In this document: positions 46,521 to 59,303 of the stretch, one piece after another | Position numbering within the stretch: position 1 is the stretch's first letter | Layout: each line of letters begins with the position of its first letter | Source: Rachycentron canadum | Lineage: Eukaryota; Chordata; Actinopteri; Carangiformes; Rachycentridae | Direction of reading: 5' to 3' | NCBI GenBank assembly: GCA_038496675.1 | Contig: CM076669.1 | Coordinates: 14,091,549-14,155,548, forward strand | Length of the DNA stretch: 64,000 nt | Position numbers and translations under genes: made by a program | The notes under the pieces: model-generated | Database searches by the model: none | What the model saw: only the letters and a program-made list of their open reading frames with translations | Told to the model about the DNA's origin: nothing

Positions 46521-49500
46521 ATGTTTATTACAACCATAAATGTGCTGCTTTCAATTTTCCAGGCATTTTTTCAGACAGTTGGAACTTTCTTGGGGTTTAA
46601 AATTTTTCTCTTGTAATTTTACATATCACCTGTTGCTCAAAAAGAACAAAAGAAGAAGAAAAACTGTAATGAGCTGAGAGAGGTGGTGGTAATTGACTCT
46701 ACAACATTCAAGAGCTACCCTCTCCTTCATGCTGTGCTTATAGTGTCTTTTATTCACTGTAAAATCTGCCAAAAAAAAAAAATGGAAAAAGTGAGTGAGT
46801 TCTGTGTCCTTTCCCCCGGCTGCTGGAGCTGCTCAGAGATGCTCAGTTCACTTCACCTACTGTACAACGATCGCGCCATCTGCTGGACACAAAACAGACA
46901 AGCTTTTAACATGATGTTTTTGTTGATGCTGGAAGGAGCTAGTTGGTGTAAACTGATTGACCAGTGCAGCGAAGAGCTTGATGTTTGCAGCAGTCAGGCC
47001 GAAAACAACAGACCTGCTTGTCATAAACCTGGATCAACCCTGACCTGAACTGACCCTCCCCCTTCAACCACCCCCTCCCATCATTTGGAAACTGGGCTTC
47101 CATAAACACTCACACTTTCATTTACACCAGTTACTCCTTTTTGACTGATGTCCCTTTGGACTGTTGAAGAACAAGTTATGGAGATTATGGGACATTATAA
47201 ATCTTTGTGTTGATGAAATGTTTTATTTGTTTTGATGGAAGGTGGATGAACTAATGTGTTTGGAAAAGTTGAAAGAACATTTTTGTTAAACAATAACAGT
47301 GATTTATGTTGTCCTGATTTTTGGTTGTTAAATGTTTGAATGAAAAAAGAAATTCTCTTTATATTTCACTTATTTTACAGCATGAGGTCACACAGGAAAG
47401 TTAGGACTAATCTGCACCCTGAGTTTTATCCATGGACTTAATTATCTGTCTGGTGCCCAATTATAAGACCTTCAGGCCTTAAATTACGCCACAAGATTGA
47501 GGTGCTCATGGGAAAAAACTGTCTTCAAATACAGAAAACGTTCACAGAAAAGGGACTAACAGCAGCTCTGTTTCATTTCATTTCAGAGATGTAAAAAATA
47601 TTAAAATCCATATAGGTCCCATCATGTAGCTGATTGATACTTATATCTATATCAAAATAAACACAAACATATAACAATAAGAAAATAATGTGAAAGGTGT
47701 CCCTCACAGACTTGCGTCTGCAGCTCCCCTCCACTCATGTAGTGAGTTTACTGCTCTGGTTCACAGTTACTTACTTATCATGGAAATTTCAAAACATCTT
47801 CTTTACTTTCAAGAGGAACCCTTAATTATCATCCTGTGTGGCACAATGTTGTTTTTTATTTCATCTGAAAAAAAAAAAAAAACAACAACCCAAAATGTGA
47901 CCAAAAGGAGGCAGTACTACCAGCATCCACTAGATGGTGCTGAGGTTTAAGACTTCAGCAGGGCCCAGGTTTACATGGATATAAAACAACAGGTCAATTT
48001 AAATGTTACAGATGATTAAAAAAAAGATCATATAAAAGTAACTCTGTGCTTTAATTAATTAAAAAGACGTGATCATAAACGATCAATGGTCTCATTTACA
48101 TTTTTCAACATATTAAAATGTATACTAATTAATACTAAATAATAACAATAATAATATACAAATAACAACACAGGCCAGATACGTAGATTAATATTCGTGA
48201 AACACTGAAGTGGTGTTTTCAAAGTCATGTTAAAACAACTGAGCCAAATTCAGAGACGTGGGCTGGACTCATGGCGTCCCGGCTGAACACAGCGAGTTAT
48301 ACAGTTACTGTTATACTGTCAGATTCTTGATACGACCAGGAAAGGTCCCATCAACAAAGGTTGTACTCTCTCCAGTGCCACTTAACTCCCTGCAAGTGAA
48401 CTTTAAATCAACATGGCATGATCAAGAGGTTCATTTCCAGAAGGACAATTACAGAGAACATTACAAGCTGTGAGAGAGGGGGTCGGAGACACAGTCAGGA
48501 GGATTTACTCTGTTCTAGCTGTGAACACAAGCTCTCGGCTGTAAGAACAGTGTTGTATGTATCATACAGACTTGACATGATACCTGTTTTTATGTTCATC
48601 TAAGGGAACAGACGTGGTCAGTGCTGGTCTGTTCATTTCCCAGAGTTATATGAGGACACTGGCTCTTTAAACTAAACCGTGTATTCATTTTTGGCTCTGT
48701 AAAACATATAACTTTCATAATAGATACAGTTATATCAGATATCTAAGTGGAGACACAGCTGCTGCTCACATCACTGTGTGAAAACAGGAGATACATTTTT
48801 TAATGATACCAGTTCGAACACTATCAAAACATCGGCGTGTTCTTTTCTGTCAGCACAGTCTTTAACTCAGGTTGTTTGTCCTGGCGGTGCAAGAAGAAGC
48901 AGATCTTAAATACCAGTGTAAAAACACAGTTTCAAGGAAAAGTCCTCCATGAATATGACATGAAACATGAAAATATACTTAAAGTACCAAAAGTAAAAGT
49001 ACTGACTACACAGAACAGCCCATTTCTGAATCTCATAGATTGTTGCCATGGACTGTTGTAGCTAAATGAATATACAAAGTAACTGGTGACTATAAAAGTA
49101 AAATAAATCTTGTGGAGTAAAAGTATAAAGTATAAGACAGAACGTGTGAATGTGCTGAGTTACATTTTAGTACTGTCATGGTGGGAAGTTGCTACTTGAA
49201 ACAACACAATGAATGTATGATTTCTAGTCCAGTGGGTTTTGGAGACCTGCTTGGGGACCCCTGGGGACCCCAACTAAAATTTCATCCATTAGGGACACAA
49301 TGACAGGATGTATGAAATATTTTGGTCATGGGTTTTAAATACTTTCTCTAATAAAACATCTAAAAGCAAAAAAACAATTGTGTGAGTTTAGGGGTATTTA
49401 GTGTGAAAACAACCACTGCTCAAGTCTAATAGTAGTACTGTGACGCAGGTTTGCTTGGAAAAGGTGTAGCAACATGATGGTTGGAGGGAACAAAATCTCC

Positions 49501-49960
49501 AGCCAACACAATGACAAGTTGCCAAAACTCAGCAGTAAACAAGCTGCTTTTGTCACTTAATAGTAGGACAGGTCACCTCTTCCTCTTCTCATGGATTTTA
49601 TTTGGAGTTATTAAAAGCAAGACATGAACTAATTTAAAGTTTTCACAGTTCAAATGTTTGCACCTTGATATTTCACTATAGAATGACATCATGCTGTCTG
49701 TGCTTGTACATTTCACATAGTCAGGTTGGATTTAATCTCATGCTGCAGGCTGCTTTCTGTCAAAAGATCATTCCAGATGCAATGTTGTTACCTAATAACA
49801 TTTACCACATCCTCTGACACGCTGAACTGCTACTTAATAGTAGGACTGTCACCTCTTCCTGCAGATAATTAGTGCCTTAATAGGAAAAGTTTACCCACAT
49901 AGAAAAAAGCAGAAAGGTTGTACATTGAGAAACATGGATGGCAACAATTAACGCTCTCTG
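46521..49960. other. Intergenic, no gene seen
   Basis: Moderately AT-rich. Contains short poly-A runs (46772 and 47868) and an AATAATAAC-rich patch near 48125-48160. No supported gene. Confidence 0.5.
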
Positions 49961-50477
49961 TTTAAAGGTCCATATTTTACACTATTGTTTCCATTGTTTC
50001 CACTGAAGTGTTGATACCTATAAGAATCTATAGATACTACACTGAGGTGGTTTTTGGTTCTTTAAACCATCACAGTGTAGTTTTACATCTCAAGTTTCTC
50101 CCTGGAGCTCTGGTAACAACAGATCAGAAGAGAGGCTCTGATCCTCTCCTCTGATTGGCTGACTGTTTCCTGAGTAATATAGCATAAAAATATAGCAGAT
50201 TTCAGAGAAACCAAATCCTACAAGGTTGGATGGTGAGTCCAAATGGGTGGGGCAGATGAGTCGTGGCTGAGGGCGGTGACTACTACGTTGTGACATCGCA
50301 AAATTACAGAATCCTGATGGCTGTTTTTAAGGCTCAGTTTCTAAATACAGGCTGTGAGTATTTTCTCTGTAGACTGAGACCTTTGATACTTTTGCTGTAT
50401 CAATGTAGAACCTAGACCTGATTTATAATCAAAGAAGACATGAAAATCTCACTTTATACAGTGTGGGACCTTTTAAA
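49961..50477 (+). repeat. Dispersed MITE-like repeat, family 1, copy B
   Basis: Begins TTTAAAGGTCCATATTTTAC and ends GTGTGGGACCTTTTAAAG. It aligns with copy A over nearly its whole length, including the CTGATTGGCTGACTGTTT, CCAAATCCTACAAGGTTGGA and TAGAACCTAGACCTGATTTA stretches. Confidence 0.82.
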
Positions 50478-51155
50478 GTAAAAATGTGTATCAGACATTC
50501 AGGTGAAAAAGCTTCTTCAGTGACTACATTCATTGTCCATTGGTTGTAGAAGCTTCAGATATGAATCTATAAGATAAAATGACTGTTATGGTGGATGTTC
50601 ACATCAGGGTTCAGTTTGGAACCTGAACCCGAATGATTATAAACCTGTCACTGCTCACTGTAAAGTCTGACTTACCAGCTAAAGCAAGTCTGGGAATTTG
50701 TGCCTGTCTTAGATCACTATAAAGCTGTGATGGTTCCTCTGACTCATACAGTTAAAATCAGAGTTTTATATGTGCTGATGGGAAATGAGTCACTGTTTTA
50801 AGGATGTACACAGAATGACAGTGTTTTTTTGGTTTTTAAACGACCCACAATGGCAAGTTAAAGAACCCCTCTGATGAAAACCAAGTTTCTAACCTTGTTA
50901 ACGTGTCCCTATGTAATACAAGACATATGATGAGTGAAATAATCAGTTAACAGAGTATTTACACTTGTTACAATCTGTTGTAATGAGATTGTCATTGGCT
51001 CACTGCAGTTCCAGACAGGGATCCATACATCACAAGAGCCAGAGTTAGCATTAGCACAATTAGGGTGATGGTCTGATGCAAAATTTCTCAGCGAGGAAGT
51101 CTGAGGAAGTAGATGAGCTTCCAGCCCTTTTCACATTTCATGTGGGAAAACCCAC
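50478..51155. other. Intergenic, no gene seen
   Basis: No recognised content. Confidence 0.5.
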
Positions 51156-51345
51156 TCCTCAAAGGAATTGTTTGACTTTTGGGAAAAATGCATATTTGGT
51201 GTCTTGCCAGGAGTTAGATAAGAACACCAATACCACTATTGTGTCTTTCTGTCAAATGTGAATCTACAGCCAGCAGCCGGTCAGTTTAGCCTAACATTAA
51301 GACTGGAAACACGGGGGAAACAGTATGGCAAAACAAAGGAAGATG
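51156..51345 (+). repeat. Dispersed teleost repeat, family 2
   Basis: AAAGGAATTGTTTGACTTTT, then TGCCAGGAGTTAGATAAGAA, a GCAGCCGGTCAGTTTAGCCT stretch, and AGACTGGAAACACGGGGGAA. The same order occurs at 63438 and, reversed, at 14290. Non-coding. Confidence 0.7.
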
Positions 51346-52110
51346 CTTCAACATGTAACAAACTACTACTTGTCACTTTGACACTTTGGTTTTTGAATGA
51401 ATTAGACAAATGAATGTGTTAATTCACGATCTTGAGAGACGCAGTAGGAGCAGGCTGGACTGTGAGGTCTTTGTCCTTGGTTTGTCTGTTGATAAAGTCT
51501 CGTAGGTGTTTCTCCTCTTTGCTAATTCGGCCAAAATATTTGGAGATTTCTGCCTCTCAGGCAGACTTTCCTTCCAGCCTGTACTTTGCTTGTTTTGACA
51601 GATTAATCTGAACCGGAGCCCAAACCTTAGGTATTAACTTTATATCTATATTAATACTATAGGCAAAGATTTAATCATATAATAAACAGTAATCTGATTC
51701 AGTCTTGGTTGAATGAAAGCAATGCTGTTGTTGTTTTCCATGCCATGTGAGACTGAGACAAAATTGATTATTTTAGATGAGACACGGTTGTATTGCATGG
51801 CATTTATTTACATTTTGAAAATTTCAGCCTGATAGATTGATTTCTTTGCTCCAAAGGCTGCTGCCTGCCTAACACTGACCGAACTTATTAGATTGGTAGA
51901 ACTTGGTGATATACTCTACAGTCCGGAGGAAGGGATGCCAGTGTGAACAAGAAAACGTTAAATAAAATGCGAGGAATGAAACTAGACGGACATATTTTGT
52001 TGAGCTGAAACTAAAGAAAATCATGATTTTTATCACGGTAGTGGCCCGTTGCATTTGGTCGCCGGTCAGTGACATTATATCACATCATCATATCCATGTC
52101 CATGTGTCTG
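51346..52110. other. Intergenic, no gene seen
   Basis: No recognised content beyond short low-complexity runs. Confidence 0.45.
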
Positions 52111-52124
52111 TGTTGTGGTTGTCT

Positions 52125-52275
52125 GCCATCCATTATCCGTACTGCTTGTCCATGCAGGGGACTGAATCCCAGCTGACATTGGGTGAGAGTCACCAATAAA
52201 TGATAAATAATGTCTTTGATCTGTGGGAGGAGGCCGGGGAACCCTGAGGGAACCCACAAGAACATGCAGATACAA
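52125..52275 (+). repeat. Truncated teleost repeat (CATCCATTATCC type)
   Basis: GCCATCCATTATCCGTACTG, then ATCCCAGCTGACATTGGGTG, then TGTCTTTGATCTGTGGGAGG and GAACCCTGAGGGAACCCACA form the recognisable skeleton of a very common fish repeat (CATCCATTATCTGTAACCGC ... GTCTTTGGACTGTGGGAGGA ... AACCCACGC), with the middle deleted. Confidence 0.65.
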
Positions 52276-54110
52276 TTTTTTACGCCTCGGTTGTTTTCAA
52301 CTATTTTAACTGGATGAAGGACTTTAGTTGTAGGATGTCAGGACCTTACTGTAGTGACAGTTCAGCTTCTAGTTGGTCTAAGAATCATCTGTCTGTGAAA
52401 CATTTTTTTTTTTTTATGTTAAACAAATGTCTTTCTGTTGTGTTTCATCTATGCCGCTCCTCCATGCAGGGTGGAGGGCGGATAATTCAGCTCCAGGTAA
52501 AAACATCCTGAATGTCTGACACTGAAGGGATCCAATGATGGAAAAGACAAACCTGTTAATCCCATGCTTTGTCACCTAATGCTGTCTTTTGTTGCTCTTT
52601 TGATTGACAGACCCCTTGTGGCAGAAGTTACAGACTGTGTGTTTCATGGACCAGATAAAGATTTTTGCAGCTGTCTGATAAAGAGGGAAAGGACATTTTT
52701 ATTTACATCCATCAAAGTGAGGATGATTATCATAGTCCCACACTGCTCTGACTCCCCGAAGTCTCTTCCTGCAGAATGACTGTGGTTATTTGATTAAACC
52801 TTTAGCTCATTCTGTTATGGTGGGTGAGGCCATATACTGGGTGTGCACATGTATGGTCTTGATAGCTCATTTAGCCTTGGTGCAATCTTTCACGGTTTCT
52901 TCATTTGTTTTTTCCTCTCACACCTTACATAATAACTTTCTCTTATATTTCCCCTCCCAACTAAAACTACATTTGCAGGGGGGCTTGGTAATGACTGAAC
53001 ACTCCTGGCGGATGTCAGGCCTGCTTCAAGTGAAATGCAGCTGGACCCAGAAGAGTATTTTTCCCCATGTACTGCTGCACGAGGAACAAGTGGCAGAATG
53101 AGCCTGCACTGCTGACAGATAATCTTTGGCTCTTAGCCCACCGCTTCCTACTATGTTCCCATTCGGTAGTAATCACTCAGACATAGTTGAACGACGTCCA
53201 GCACAAATAGTTGAAGGACTATCTCTCTACCCTTCTCTTCACATAAGATCCAAGGGCAGGGACCAAAACAAATTTGGGAAAATAAAGCAGTATCTGTTAT
53301 TTTCATTATTTGTCTCTGACCACAGAGAACCAAATAAAGATATTTTCCATCACTGGGCCTGTAGGATTATAGAGCAGTAAATAAGAGCACATGAGGAATG
53401 GCAACAATGTGAGATGTGAACATGGCAGAAGTTAAAGTTAAGAGATAGTGCACTATAATTGGCACAAGGTCGTAGAAACTCGTCACCTTTCTGATTAGTT
53501 TATGTTTGCCCTCGTCAGAGAGGTCGAAGGCTGTTATGTTCACATGATGTGAAAAGAGTAGTGTCATCCAGTGTGAGCTAGTGTTGGCATATTACTGTTT
53601 AGACCACTGAGCATCAGCTTCAGTTTTGCATGGCTGTCATGGGAAAATGGCAGTAATTACATGGCTGCAGCATGTAGCCACAAAAACAGCACCACACTCA
53701 TAATCACTGTGGCGCCATCAACGCCAGGAAACTCAGATTTTCACTGTGGTTTCAGTGGATACAAGGTTGTTATTGTAACTGGGGGTGCTCTTGGGTCTGG
53801 TCAAAGGAGAATATTAGATTTTGCACTTCATGGTGGTAAAACTAAAGCATCTAGAGCCACCCTCTGTCTCAACATCACATGAAATACATATTGGGAATCT
53901 AGTCATCAACAGTCAGTACAATCCAACAATACTCCTACGATGTTGTCTTCACCACCATTGCTGTCAGTTTGTCCTGGTTTGGAGGTTTTTACCTCCTAGG
54001 TTAATGATCCACAGAGGTCAACAAACAGACCAGGTGAGTACAGCCATTCTGCCTATAAAAGTGGACGTAGACGTATCTGGGTCTATGACGTGAAGACAAT
54101 GCTGAAGAGC
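52276..54110. other. Intergenic, no gene seen
   Basis: Open frames of 60-100 codons exist on both strands but have no recognisable domain and no splice-consistent partners. Confidence 0.45.
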
Positions 54111-54114
54111 CTTA

Positions 54115-54545
54115 AACCTTCATTCTAATGACCATCAGGGGGCGACTCCACTGGTTGTTAAAGAAGTCAGATTGTATTAAACTCTATGGGAAAATGTCCC
54201 TATTTCTATCTTGATTTATTAGCTCAGTAAATGTTTTCCTAATGAGTTTATGGTTTCAGTCTCTAGTTTCAAGTCTTCTTCAATACAATATGACAGCATT
54301 TTTTAAATGATGGTCCATTTAGAGGAAAATAGACCATAAAGCAGGGGATGTATTATTGTGGCTACTGTGAGAGTAAAGAGCAGGTCAGATCCACCCCTCA
54401 CTCCTCCTCAGCTCCACCTTCTCCTCCAAATATGGTTTCTACTGGTTTCAAAAAACCAAGATAGCTGACGGACAAATTCCAAACTGGAGGCTTCAAATAG
54501 CAGTTCACAAACCAATGGGTGACATCATGGTGGGTTGACACTTGG
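54115..54545 (+). repeat. Dispersed repeat family 3, forward copy
   Basis: Starts TTCTAATGACCATCAGGGGG and runs through GTTTTCCTAATGAGTTTATG and CCTCACTCCTCCTCAGCTCC to ACCAATGGGTGACATCATGG. Aligns to the reverse complement of 38210-38522. Confidence 0.7.
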
Positions 54546-57500
54546 TTATAACCAATGTCAACACTGTCTCATGTTAAAAATCAGTAATTCACCATAACAG
54601 TTCAGTTTATTTCTCTGATAACTTATGATCCAGAGGTTCAAGGAGGTCGACAAAGATGTCCTCCTCTTAAGATCCAGGGGTCTGATGCTTAAATTTTTGA
54701 ATCTAGTTAGAATATATAGTAGAAGTATATCATAAGGGCCACTTATGGTAGGTAACTGCCAACACATAGAGGTAAAGTCACAGATTTCTCTGGTTTGATA
54801 AGAGCTGGAAACATTTGAGATAATGTAGCTCTATTATTATTATTATTTTTAGACATTTTAATTTGAAAGTTACATGTTATAATTTAACTGGTATTTTTTA
54901 TAAAATTGGCAGGATGTTTATATCAGTCAGCAGAGATGTGGTGATGTCGACACCCAGGTTCAAAGTTAGTTAGTTAAAATAATTAACTTTTGTATAACTG
55001 CAGTTTCTGTAATATTTCAGTGTGTACATTTCACCATTGTAGTGAAGATAATGCAGAGTCTAGATTTATTTTAAAATGTATTACAGCAACTTGGAAATCC
55101 CCAATCAACAAAGACAGTCTTTCTATCCTCCTCTTCTTCTCCCAGGGACCAAGGTTGTCTCCCACAGGGCACAGCTGTAATGTTTACTACACCTAAAAGC
55201 AGTTTGGAGAGTCCTGCTCTAAATAAATGAAACTTATTTATCAGCCAGCACAACCACCAAGCCTCAGTCCACATTTCAAAGAACACTCTCTTACCAAAAT
55301 GAAATCTTTGTTATGTAACTTTGTTCTGTGTGCCGTCGTCTGGAGCCTCTGCAGACTATGGCCGTCTAATCACATCACATTTTGGAAGAGCAGCCGGCTC
55401 ATCTCGTCTGGACCGGGTTCAGTATTCATCACTTCATCCTTCACACACTGAGTCACACATCATCTCCTGTAGCACAGATACTGCAACCTGAACAAAAACC
55501 TTCCTCCATGTTGGAAGAATTTGATGCTGAAATAACAAGGGTGCACTGGTAAAGTTCAGTGTGTCACTCTTTGGTTCAGGATCCCCAGTAAACTAATTAC
55601 TATCTACTATTGAATAAGTACTACAAATTTAACACTGGGGCAGAGGCACTGTGGCCTGATTCTGTGAATCCAAGTCTACGTTGTTTTCAGAGACACAATA
55701 AATCTCTGTGAAACAGATCTAACTTCTTTTCAGCACATTTACTTCTCAGCCAATCCTGTGTCTCAGAAGGTTTGGTCATAATAAATTGTCATGATGTAAA
55801 AATTGCAGTAACGCGAGCTGAGCCACATTCATATAAATATATATATCAAAGGCCCACAACTCATGAATCAGTTCATTAAGTGTATTATTGGAGTAATGTT
55901 GCGATGGCATTGTCAGTTTCACAACGTGGTTAAGAATCAGACAACTTCAGCTACGTTCTAATGGATTCAAATGAATGGTGTGTTTCTTTAAAATGGTTTG
56001 AACGGCTCAGCTCTGTCCAGCATATGATGTTAAAACATTTTCACTGTGCCAAACGCTCTAATAGCATCTTGATGGAGCATCTGTCATACAATCCACAGTT
56101 CATGTTTTAGCTCTGGTAGCTTTTCTAAATGATTACCGCTGGGTCCTCCGGGCCTCCTCCTACCTTCTAACATGTCAAACATGCTACGACATGAATCCTC
56201 CTGTATCATGGCATTATAGGGAACAACAGCCCGTATGGTCCAGACGCTTTGACGTCACATCAGGGAGGCTTCCACCGGGGCAAATGCTAGAGGATATTGC
56301 TGTGACGTGCAAACCACGTTATGAATGGACGTCTGTTGTTCAGCGGATGAAAAGGCCTCATAATCCACATGTCTGATTTCAAACAGATCTGATATTAAAC
56401 CCACTCACATCCACTTGATCTCCCGCGTCCTCCATCCTCTTCACGCTCTGTTCCTCCGGTTGTGTTCCCCTTCGCCGCTCCATTTTCCACAATCCCACTT
56501 CATCAGAGTGGTGAGCTTCAGAGTAAAGCCCAAACGGATGTGTTCACTCCAGTGGGGACAACGGGGGGAGGAGAGGAGCGGTGATGACGGGGGCTTCCCT
56601 AATGATGTTGTAGGAGGATTAACGGCCTGCTCTGCCACCTCTGTGCTAGATTATGACCTTTAGATTACATCTGCGTTTACCAAAAGGAAACACTCTTATA
56701 GTGGCAGAGCTGTGAATTATTTGAGTTGGTTTATTGGTCTGACAGCTGTGGGGAAATCGATCAAATCTGCGAGAGGAGAGTTTTATTGTTTTTGGAGCCA
56801 AAACACAAAATTCCTCAGCTCCTTATAAAAGAAAGAAATAAAAAAATGGAAGATGTAATGGAAAAACGATTACTACAGCGGTGATATCCTTTTCCACCTC
56901 ATGGCCCATTCGACCTTATAACAATACAGAGGTCAAATAATGTGTTTAATGAAAACGGTCGAACATTCAGGACTCATTGAAGCTCATTTTTTCAACTCAC
57001 CATCTGTCCCTTGACTCTTTCCCTTGAATTCCTCCTGTTGGTAACCAATTATTCATTTTGATGCTCCAGTTTTTGCCATGGATATGATCTTTCAATGCCG
57101 ATATCAGACTGAGGTACGATATGAAGATGAAGTATAAGTGTGCTCTGGTGAAAACATTCTAGCTTATTACTTAATATGAGAGGAGAAAAGAAAATATCTG
57201 TTACCCAAAATTGTACTGTTATTTATTAGCCCATTTGCAATACTGTCATGGCCCAAAAGAAGGCCCCGGCCCACAGGTTTGGCACCATCGTATTAAAGTA
57301 CAGGGAGGTTGATATATGATGTTGCTGTTATTTTGTTCAAAGAAGTTAACAAATGAGTGAACTACCCTGCAGTAGCAGAGTGCTGCTGTAATATTTCATA
57401 TGTAATAATAGTCCAGTCTGAAATGAGCCAAAGGCTGAAGGCAGGAAAGTGATCCAACTTCTCCGGTCACAGCGTGTAAAGTGTTAATGGGTTCAGTATT

Positions 57501-58235
57501 AGTTATGCATTAGTATTGATGTGACAAGGCAGAATATATTCATTTGAAATGAACTCATGCATGTGCGTGTCTGTATTTGAGTTTGCGTGTGTAATCCGTG
57601 CGTGCCATCAGAGGAGCAGTGATTATAGCTCATCTCTACTTCCTGGTGGATTAGTCCCTGAGCATCGCATGTATCGTCACGACAACGGCAGGAGGATGTG
57701 ACCTGTGGTGGGGACAGTGTCCCACCCTTCGTCCCCTGCCTCTCTGTCCCAGTGTGGACTGTCGAACGTGTCATTCAACAATAAGAGCATGAATCTGATC
57801 AGAGTTTATATTGTTTGTGTGGTAAATTGCACTGAGACTAATTTACCACAGCAACAGGATTACAACTGAGACTCTTGCCCTTTAATGGCGTGACGGTGTG
57901 TGAAATTTTCATTTCATGGCTGTAAGATACCAGAAGAGATACTAAAGAGAGCTATAAGCCTTTAAAAAAAAAAGATTTGACTGGTCACTCGCTGTTCTTA
58001 CTTTCTCCCCTCCTGTCACTGTTTGTTTTATTCCTTAAACTGATGATAATTGCTCACTTAACCTTAACAAGTGTTTCAGGGGGTGCTGGGTCTCCTGCCT
58101 GGAGGTCTGCTTTGTGTCTGCTGCGGCAGATCTTCCTCCAACACTATATCTGCTCACAGCTGTGATTAATGAAGAGACGAACAGTGAGAGTTTAGTTTGT
58201 TCAGCCTCAAGACACAAAACAATAACGAGCCATGT
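54546..58235. other. Intergenic, no gene seen
   Basis: Includes short (ATT)n at 54833-54848 and ordinary AT-rich sequence. No coding similarity. Confidence 0.5.
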
Positions 58236-58355
58236 TAAAGGAACAGTCTGACATTTTGGGAAATACACTTGTTTTCTGCCAAACCAGAGTCACATGAGAG
58301 GATCAACTTAGCATCTGCTCCACAGATGAAGCTGATGTTAGTCGTCTAAAATAAA
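58236..58355 (+). repeat. Dispersed teleost repeat, family 2, partial
   Basis: AAAGGAACAGTCTGACATTT, then GGGAAATACACTTGTTTTCT and a GATGTTAGTCGTC tail. Truncated compared with 51156 and 63438. Confidence 0.6.
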
Positions 58356-58594
58356 AGGTCAAACAAACACATTTTACAAAATGTTAGACAGCTCTCCTTG
58401 AACACTATATTAGTTCACGCTGACAGATGGTTCAGTAGATGTTCAAATTCAGGTGGGTGATATAAACTAGTTATGTCTTAATTCTGAATGACTGAGATTT
58501 ACACAGAATACAATTTAAAGCAGAAAATCGAAAAGTGGTTAAATAACCATGAAAAATATTATTTTCAAAAAATCATATATATATATATATATAT

Positions 58595-58607
58595 CTGTCT
58601 CTTATAC
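58595..58607. other. Probable Tn5/Nextera mosaic-end adapter remnant at the gap edge
   Basis: CTGTCTCTTATAC sits exactly against the first N. It is the first 13 bases of the reverse complement of the 19-bp Tn5 mosaic end used in transposase-based library kits. A chance 13-mer at precisely this position is very unlikely, so this is best read as unremoved adapter, not fish DNA. Confidence 0.85.
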
Positions 58608-59000
58608 NNNNNNNNNNNNNNNNNNNNNNNNNNNNNNNNNNNNNNNNNNNNNNNNNNNNNNNNNNNNNNNNNNNNNNNNNNNNNNNNNNNNNNNNNNNNN
58701 NNNNNNNNNNNNNNNNNNNNNNNNNNNNNNNNNNNNNNNNNNNNNNNNNNNNNNNNNNNNNNNNNNNNNNNNNNNNNNNNNNNNNNNNNNNNNNNNNNNN
58801 NNNNNNNNNNNNNNNNNNNNNNNNNNNNNNNNNNNNNNNNNNNNNNNNNNNNNNNNNNNNNNNNNNNNNNNNNNNNNNNNNNNNNNNNNNNNNNNNNNNN
58901 NNNNNNNNNNNNNNNNNNNNNNNNNNNNNNNNNNNNNNNNNNNNNNNNNNNNNNNNNNNNNNNNNNNNNNNNNNNNNNNNNNNNNNNNNNNNNNNNNNNN
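58608..59000. other. Assembly gap (393 N)
   Basis: An unresolved run of N between an (AT)n tract ending in adapter-like sequence and a (GATA)n array. The true length is unknown; the repeat probably caused the break. Confidence 0.98.
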
Positions 59001-59042
<42 letters not shown>

Positions 59043-59043
59043 T

Positions 59044-59088
<45 letters not shown>
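59001..59088. repeat. (GATA)n microsatellite
   Basis: About 22 AGAT units with one interruption (AGTT at 59041). The array probably extends into the gap. Confidence 0.97.
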
Positions 59089-59303
59089 TTGATACTTCAT
59101 TACAATGAAAAAAATCATAAACCAAGACTAACACTGTGTTTACAAAGCAGCAGCAGCTTCAGTGCTCCACATGGAAGTAAATAGATCTGAAGTGTAAAAA
59201 TATCCTGTGGGTCGTGATAACGTGAATCTAACCTGAGCGGGTTGATTAAAATAGAAGTTTATCCGTCGTGTGTGAGATGGAGTGAAATGAAGCTGAAACA
59301 CAT

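Noticed and set aside
46683..47048. 121-codon plus frame
   Set aside because: No domain, includes a poly-A-derived Lys run, no splice support.
58488..59134. Long frames of 150-190 codons
   Set aside because: They run through the N gap and GATA repeats.
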